64,000 bases of DNA from positions 1 to 64,000 of the forward strand of contig NZ_JACHLI010000016.1 of assembly GCF_014204515.1 (NCBI RefSeq), in the 5' to 3' direction. The position numbers and the translations under genes are program-made. How positions within the stretch are numbered: the first letter of the stretch is position 1; each line of letters opens with the position of its first letter. Shown piece after piece: positions 60,401 to 64,000 of the stretch. This DNA is from Pseudomonas nitroreducens (lineage in GTDB: Bacteria > Pseudomonadota > Gammaproteobacteria > Pseudomonadales > Pseudomonadaceae). The notes beneath the pieces were generated by a model. The model worked only from the letters and a program-made list of their open reading frames with translations. It searched no databases and was not told the origin of the DNA.

Positions 60401-60877
60401 TGCGATGTCCTTGTGGGGCAGGTGACCGCTGGCGTCCGGGCCGGCCGGGATGTGGCCTTCGTACGGGCGGTGGAGTCTTTTTCCGCAGCTCACTCGGCGG
60501 CGGTTGAGGCGAAACTTACCCGGTCTTTTTATTCCAATAAAATATTAATTTTTCATTTTCATATTCGATTTTGTTCATACAGCAGGCTCGCCCCGGCCTG
60601 AGACAAGCTGTCGCGCGACACCCCGTCGCGCGGCAACCCACCACTGCTGCCCGCGCACCGGGCGCGCGTAAGATCGATGCAGTTTCTTGAGCGGCGTCAA
60701 TGCGGATGGTGGTCCATTCTGATTGAGCGGCGAAAAGAACCCGAACCGACAGCAGATCGGTGGCTCGAAACTGAAGTCTTAGAGCAAACAGCCATCACGC
60801 AAGAACGCCCTGCGCATGCGCAAGGTACGGTGCCCGACCCTTCCGTGGGGTTGGCGTCAGCCTGAAGAGGAATCGTC
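60401..60877. other. Divergent control region between the MetQ-like gene and cioA
   Basis: 477 bases. The part near metQ (60520-60580) is very AT-rich (aaaatattaatttttcattt). The part near cioA holds an Anr-type box and the ribosome site AAGAGGA. A 62-codon frame at 60677-60865 overlaps the box and is probably not a gene. Confidence 0.5.
60687..60700 (+). promoter_or_regulatory. Anr/FNR-type box upstream of cioA
   Basis: TTGAGCGGCGTCAA fits TTGA-N6-TCAA. It lies 178 bases before the cioA start. In P. aeruginosa, Anr represses cioAB at low oxygen, which agrees with a site here. Confidence 0.55.
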
Positions 60878-62317
60878 ATGTTCGGATTAGAGGCGCTCGA
60901 CCTGGCCCGGATCCAGTTCGCCTTTACCGTGTCCTTCCACATCATCTTCCCTGCCATCACCATCGGCCTCGCCAGCTACCTGGCGGTGCTCGAAGGCCTG
61001 TGGCTGAAGACCCACGAGGAGGTCTACCGCGACCTCTATCACTTCTGGTCGAAGATCTTCGCCGTCAACTTCGGCATGGGCGTGGTCTCCGGCCTGGTCA
61101 TGGCCTACCAGTTCGGCACCAACTGGAGCGCCTTCTCGGCTTTTGCCGGGAGCGTCACCGGCCCGCTGCTGACCTATGAAGTGCTCACGGCGTTCTTCCT
61201 GGAAGCCGGCTTCCTCGGCGTCATGCTCTTCGGCTGGCACCGCGTCGGCCCGGGCCTGCACTTCTTCGCCACGGTGATGGTGGCCATCGGCACGCTGATC
61301 TCCACCTTCTGGATCCTCGCTTCCAACAGCTGGATGCAGACCCCGCAGGGCCACGAGATCGTCAACGGCATCGTGGTGCCGGTGGACTGGGTCGCGATCA
61401 TCTTCAACCCGTCCTTCCCCTATCGCCTGCTGCACATGGCGATCGCCTCGTTCGTCGCCACCGCCTTCTTCGTCGGCGCCTCGGCGGCCTGGCACCTGCT
61501 GCGCGGCCGCGACAACCCGGCGATCCGCAAGATGCTCTCGATGGCCATGTGGATGGCGCTGATCGTCGCGCCGATCCAGGCCATGGTCGGTGACGCCCAC
61601 GGCTTGAACACCCTCAAGCACCAGCCGGCGAAGATCGCCGCCATCGAAGGCCACTGGGACAACAGCGAAGGCGGCCCGACGCCGCTGATCCTGGTCGGCT
61701 GGCCGGACATGGAGCGCGAGGAAACCCGCTTCAAGATCGAGATTCCGGTGCTCGGCAGCCTGATCCTGAACCACAGCCTGAGCGAACCGATCCCGGCGCT
61801 GAAGGACTTCCCGAAAGCCGACCGGCCCAACTCCACCATCATCTTCTGGTCGTTCCGCATCATGGTCGGCCTGGGGCTGCTGATGATCCTGGTTGGCCTG
61901 TGGAGTGTCTGGCTGCGTTGGCGCAAGCGGCTGTTCGAGAACCGCGCGTTCCTGCATCTGGTGCTGTGGATGGGGCCGTCCGGCCTGATCGCGATCCTCG
62001 CCGGCTGGTTCACCACCGAGATCGGTCGCCAGCCCTGGGTCGTCTACGGGCTGATGCGCACCAGCGATGCGGTGTCCAACCACAGCGTCACGCAGATGAG
62101 CCTGACCCTGGTGATGTTCGTGCTGGTGTACTTCACCCTGTTCGGCGTGGGCATCGGCTACATGATGCGCCTGGTGCGCAAGGGCCCGGTCACCCACGAA
62201 GGCCGCGATGTCGCCCACGGTGGCGCGGGCCAGAAACGCACGGCGGCGCGTCCGCTGTCCGCCGCCGAGGAGAACTTCGACGACGATGACACCGCCAGCC
62301 CGGCAGGGAGGAACTGA
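60878..62317 (+). CDS. cioA: Cyanide-insensitive terminal oxidase subunit I
   Basis: The 479-residue cytochrome bd-type oxidase subunit has nine or so membrane segments; the high-spin haem ligand is His21 in TVSFHIIFPAIT, and the second ligand region is SFPYRLLHMAIAS. The Q-loop is short (HQPAKIAAIEGHWD...), as in CIO/CydAB-S types, rather than long as in E. coli CydA. It oxidises ubiquinol and reduces O2, and resists cyanide. The C-terminus is an acidic, hydrophilic tail. Confidence 0.94.
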   Translation: MFGLEALDLARIQFAFTVSFHIIFPAITIGLASYLAVLEGLWLKTHEEVYRDLYHFWSKIFAVNFGMGVVSGLVMAYQFGTNWSAFSAFAGSVTGPLLTYEVLTAFFLEAGFLGVMLFGWHRVGPGLHFFATVMVAIGTLISTFWILASNSWMQTPQGHEIVNGIVVPVDWVAIIFNPSFPYRLLHMAIASFVATAFFVGASAAWHLLRGRDNPAIRKMLSMAMWMALIVAPIQAMVGDAHGLNTLKHQPAKIAAIEGHWDNSEGGPTPLILVGWPDMEREETRFKIEIPVLGSLILNHSLSEPIPALKDFPKADRPNSTIIFWSFRIMVGLGLLMILVGLWSVWLRWRKRLFENRAFLHLVLWMGPSGLIAILAGWFTTEIGRQPWVVYGLMRTSDAVSNHSVTQMSLTLVMFVLVYFTLFGVGIGYMMRLVRKGPVTHEGRDVAHGGAGQKRTAARPLSAAEENFDDDDTASPAGRN

Positions 62318-62320
62318 GCC

Positions 62321-63328
62321 ATGGGAATCGATCTTCCGTTGATCTGGGCGATCATCATCATTTTCGGGATCATGATGTACGTGGTCATGGACGGCTTCGA
62401 CCTGGGGATCGGCATGCTCTATCCGTTCTTCCAGGACGAGGGCGACCGTGACGTGATGATGAACACCGTGGCGCCGGTCTGGGACGGCAACGAGACCTGG
62501 CTGGTACTGGGCGGCGCTGCGCTGTTCGGTGCCTTCCCGGTGGCCTACTCGGCCGTGCTCTCGGCGCTCTACCTGCCGCTGATCCTGATGCTCGTCGGGT
62601 TGATCTTCCGCGGCGTGGCCTTCGAGTTCCGCTTCAAGGCGCGGGCCAACAAGCGTCACCTGTGGGACAAGTCGTTCATCGTTGGTTCGCTGGTGGCGAC
62701 CTTCTTCCAGGGCGTCGCGCTGGGCGCCTTCATCGAGGGCATCCCGGTGGAGAACCGCGCCTTCGCCGGCGGTGCGCTGGACTGGCTGGCGCCGTTCCCG
62801 CTGTTCTGCGGCCTCGGCCTGGTGGTTGCCTACAGCCTGCTGGGCTGCACCTGGCTGATCATGAAGACCGAAGGCAAGCTGCAGGAGCGCATGCACGACC
62901 TGGCGCGCCCGCTGGCGCTGGTGCTGCTGGCGGTGATCGGCGTGGTCAGCCTGTGGACGCCACTGGCCCACGGCGAGATCGCCCAGCGCTGGTTCAGCCT
63001 GCCGAACCTGTTCTGGTTCCTGCCGGTGCCGCTGCTGGTGTTGCTGACCTTCTACGGCCTGCTGCGCTCGGTGGCGCGCAATGACCACGTGAAGCCATTC
63101 CTGCTCACCCTGGCGCTGATCTTCCTCGGCTACAGCGGGCTGGGCATCAGCCTGTGGCCGAACATCATCCCGCCGTCGATGTCGATCTGGGACGCCGCGG
63201 CGCCGCCGCAGAGCCTGGGCTTCATGCTGGTGGGCGCGCTGTTCATCATCCCCTTCATCCTCGTCTACACCGCGTGGAGCTACTACGTGTTCCGCGGCAA
63301 GGTGAAGCACGGCGACGGCTACCACTAG
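62321..63328 (+). CDS. cioB: Cyanide-insensitive terminal oxidase subunit II
   Basis: The 335-residue CydB-like subunit has eight membrane segments and starts with LPLIWAIIIIFGIMMYVVMDGFDLG, the family signature. It forms the heterodimer with CioA. GGGAGGAA precedes the ATG 4 bases after the cioA stop. Confidence 0.94.
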   Translation: MGIDLPLIWAIIIIFGIMMYVVMDGFDLGIGMLYPFFQDEGDRDVMMNTVAPVWDGNETWLVLGGAALFGAFPVAYSAVLSALYLPLILMLVGLIFRGVAFEFRFKARANKRHLWDKSFIVGSLVATFFQGVALGAFIEGIPVENRAFAGGALDWLAPFPLFCGLGLVVAYSLLGCTWLIMKTEGKLQERMHDLARPLALVLLAVIGVVSLWTPLAHGEIAQRWFSLPNLFWFLPVPLLVLLTFYGLLRSVARNDHVKPFLLTLALIFLGYSGLGISLWPNIIPPSMSIWDAAAPPQSLGFMLVGALFIIPFILVYTAWSYYVFRGKVKHGDGYH

Positions 63329-63339
63329 AGGTGCGCGCA

Positions 63340-63489
63340 ATGACCCATGAAGAACAGGAGACGGCACCGCTGCACAAGCGACTGGGCTGGCTGGTGCTGA
63401 TCTGGGTGCTGAGTGTCGCCGGCCTGGGCGTGGCGGCCTGGCTGATGCGTCTGTTCATGAGTGCGGCGGGGTTGGGCACGCCGCACTAG
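63340..63489 (+). CDS. Small accessory subunit of the bd-type oxidase (DUF2474-like)
   Basis: The 49-residue protein has one membrane helix (LGWLVLIWVLSVAGLGVAAWLM, residues 15-36) and a C-terminal SAAGLGTPH. DUF2474 proteins are encoded after cioAB and correspond to CydX-type accessory peptides. GAGGTG precedes the ATG. It is 11 bases after cioB and lies before the terminator. Confidence 0.82.
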   Translation: MTHEEQETAPLHKRLGWLVLIWVLSVAGLGVAAWLMRLFMSAAGLGTPH

Positions 63490-63543
63490 TCCGCGCCTGC
63501 AACGATCCCATCCGGGCGCCGTCCCCCGGCGTCCGTTCCCACA

Positions 63544-63578
63544 TCCCTCACTGGTGCTTCCAGCGGGGGATTTTTTTT
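63544..63578 (+). terminator. Terminator of the cio operon
   Basis: Imperfect stem (tccctcactgg...ccagcggggga) followed by eight T residues. Confidence 0.65.
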
Positions 63579-63603
63579 GCGCGAGGATCGGAGGTGGCTC
63601 CAC

Positions 63604-63695
63604 GTAGGAGCGGATTTATCCGCGAATCCGGCCGCCAGGCCGGCCATTGCGGTGTACACCGCTATCGCGGTGATCGCGGAGAAACTCCGCTCCTA
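63604..63695. repeat. GTAGGAGCGGA-type palindromic repeat
   Basis: gtaggagcggatttatccgc and the inverted gaaactccgctcctac flank a spacer containing further short stems (ggccgccaggccggcc). Same family as 54118-54187. Confidence 0.7.
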
Positions 63696-63743
63696 CAGGG
63701 GCCCCCGCTGGCAGATTTCGTGAGCGGGAGTGGAGGGTTTTTC

Positions 63744-63768
63744 GTAGGAGCGAGCTTGCTCGCGAACC
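63744..63768. repeat. Single short REP
   Basis: gtaggagcgagcttgctcgc, continuing gaac, the standard Pseudomonas REP core. Confidence 0.8.
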
Positions 63769-63797
63769 GCCCAGCGCCGGAGTAGCCGGTGAGGCCC

Positions 63798-63879
63798 GTA
63801 GGATGGGTGGAGCTTGCGATACCCATCAGCGGTTTCGCGCATCAATCGATGGGTATCGCTTCGCTCCACGCCATCCTAC
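63798..63879. repeat. Long hairpin repeat, second copy
   Basis: gtaggatgggtggagcttgc and the inverted gctccacgccatcctac form a long imperfect stem related to 15894-15973. Confidence 0.82.
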
Positions 63880-63938
63880 GGTAGTGGCATCCGGTGACTG
63901 AAGGAGCGGACTCGGTTCGCGATCAGCTGTGGTAGGAA

Positions 63939-64000
63939 TCAGTGCAACTTGTCGCGCTTGGCCAGGGTGGGGAACAGCTTCATCCACACCCCGGTAACCA
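63939..64000 (-). CDS. 3' end of an unidentified gene (partial)
   Basis: A TGA at 63939-63941 (minus) ends a frame that reads VTGVWMKLFPTLAKRDKLH from the window edge. It may be the cytoplasmic tail of a transporter, but 19 residues are not enough to assign it. Confidence 0.45.
   Translation of the reverse strand, partial: VTGVWMKLFPTLAKRDKLH

Noticed and set aside
60677..60865. 62-codon frame upstream of cioA
   Set aside because: No ribosome site, atypical composition, and it covers the Anr-type box.
60887..63367. 826-codon frame on the minus strand opposite cioA-cioB
   Set aside because: Low-complexity His/Gln/Glu/Arg-rich translation typical of antisense shadows of high-GC genes.
63594..63785. 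63-codon frame after the cio operon
   Set aside because: It lies inside palindromic repeats and has no ribosome site.
1..64000. CRISPR array, prophage or insertion sequence
   Set aside because: No regularly spaced direct repeats, integrase, transposase or phage structural genes were seen; the repeats present are palindromic REP-like elements.

Overview
The window is high-GC, densely coded gammaproteobacterial chromosome. Gene content and order point to the genus Pseudomonas. The runs fdnGHI-fdhE-selAB, thiolase/FabG/AraC and tauABCD-OPT-betT-metQ-cioAB resemble, from memory, the P. aeruginosa chromosome, and REP-type palindromes of the GTAGGAGCGAG...CTCGCGAAC kind fill many gaps. The species cannot be fixed from sequence reading alone; a relative of the P. 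aeruginosa / P. nitroreducens / P. citronellolis group is a reasonable inference. I see no prophage, insertion sequence, CRISPR array or rRNA operon.

Region 1 (1-7 kb): anaerobic class III ribonucleotide reductase on the minus strand. The large NrdD subunit lacks the glycyl-radical loop, which sits on its own 48-residue reading frame between nrdD and nrdG. The promoter carries two NrdR boxes 31 bp apart and an Anr/FNR-type box. A MocR regulator, the co-chaperone pair cbpA-cbpM and a lipoprotein follow. Region 2 (7-18 kb): housekeeping and detoxification genes (FMN reductase, epimerase-cupin-arylamine acetyltransferase operon, MATE-diguanylate cyclase-DUF2214 operon, YkgJ, type 1 Idi, YdcZ-type transporter, SRPBCC protein, FadH-like reductase).

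Region 3 (18.5-31 kb): a selenoprotein module. fdnG is read through an in-frame TGA (Sec197) followed by a SECIS-like hairpin, then fdnH, fdnI, fdhE, selA and selB; tRNA-Sec (selC) lies about 3 kb beyond selB at 30933-31028. A RHH/ParE-like toxin-antitoxin pair, a secreted small protein and an alpha/beta hydrolase lie between selB and selC. selD is not in the window.

Region 4 (31-46 kb): small hypothetical genes; a tightly coupled minus-strand operon of DUF4136 lipoprotein, GNAT, DsrE-like, lipoyl-carrier (GcvH-like) and VanX-like dipeptidase genes; a degenerate GDPD lipoprotein; MazG-like plus CmoM-like genes; MaoC, AraC, EF-hand, FabG-type and thiolase genes; an Lrp regulator divergent from a YedA-like exporter.

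Region 5 (46-64 kb): sulfur and osmolyte metabolism (acyl-CoA-dehydrogenase-like protein, tauABCD, OPT transporter, VapBC, BetT-like transporter, a sigma-54-activator-like protein, a Cys/Met PLP enzyme, a MetQ-like binding protein), then the cyanide-insensitive oxidase cioA-cioB with a DUF2474-type small protein and an upstream Anr-type box. Four families of palindromic intergenic repeats recur across the window. Both ends cut through genes.
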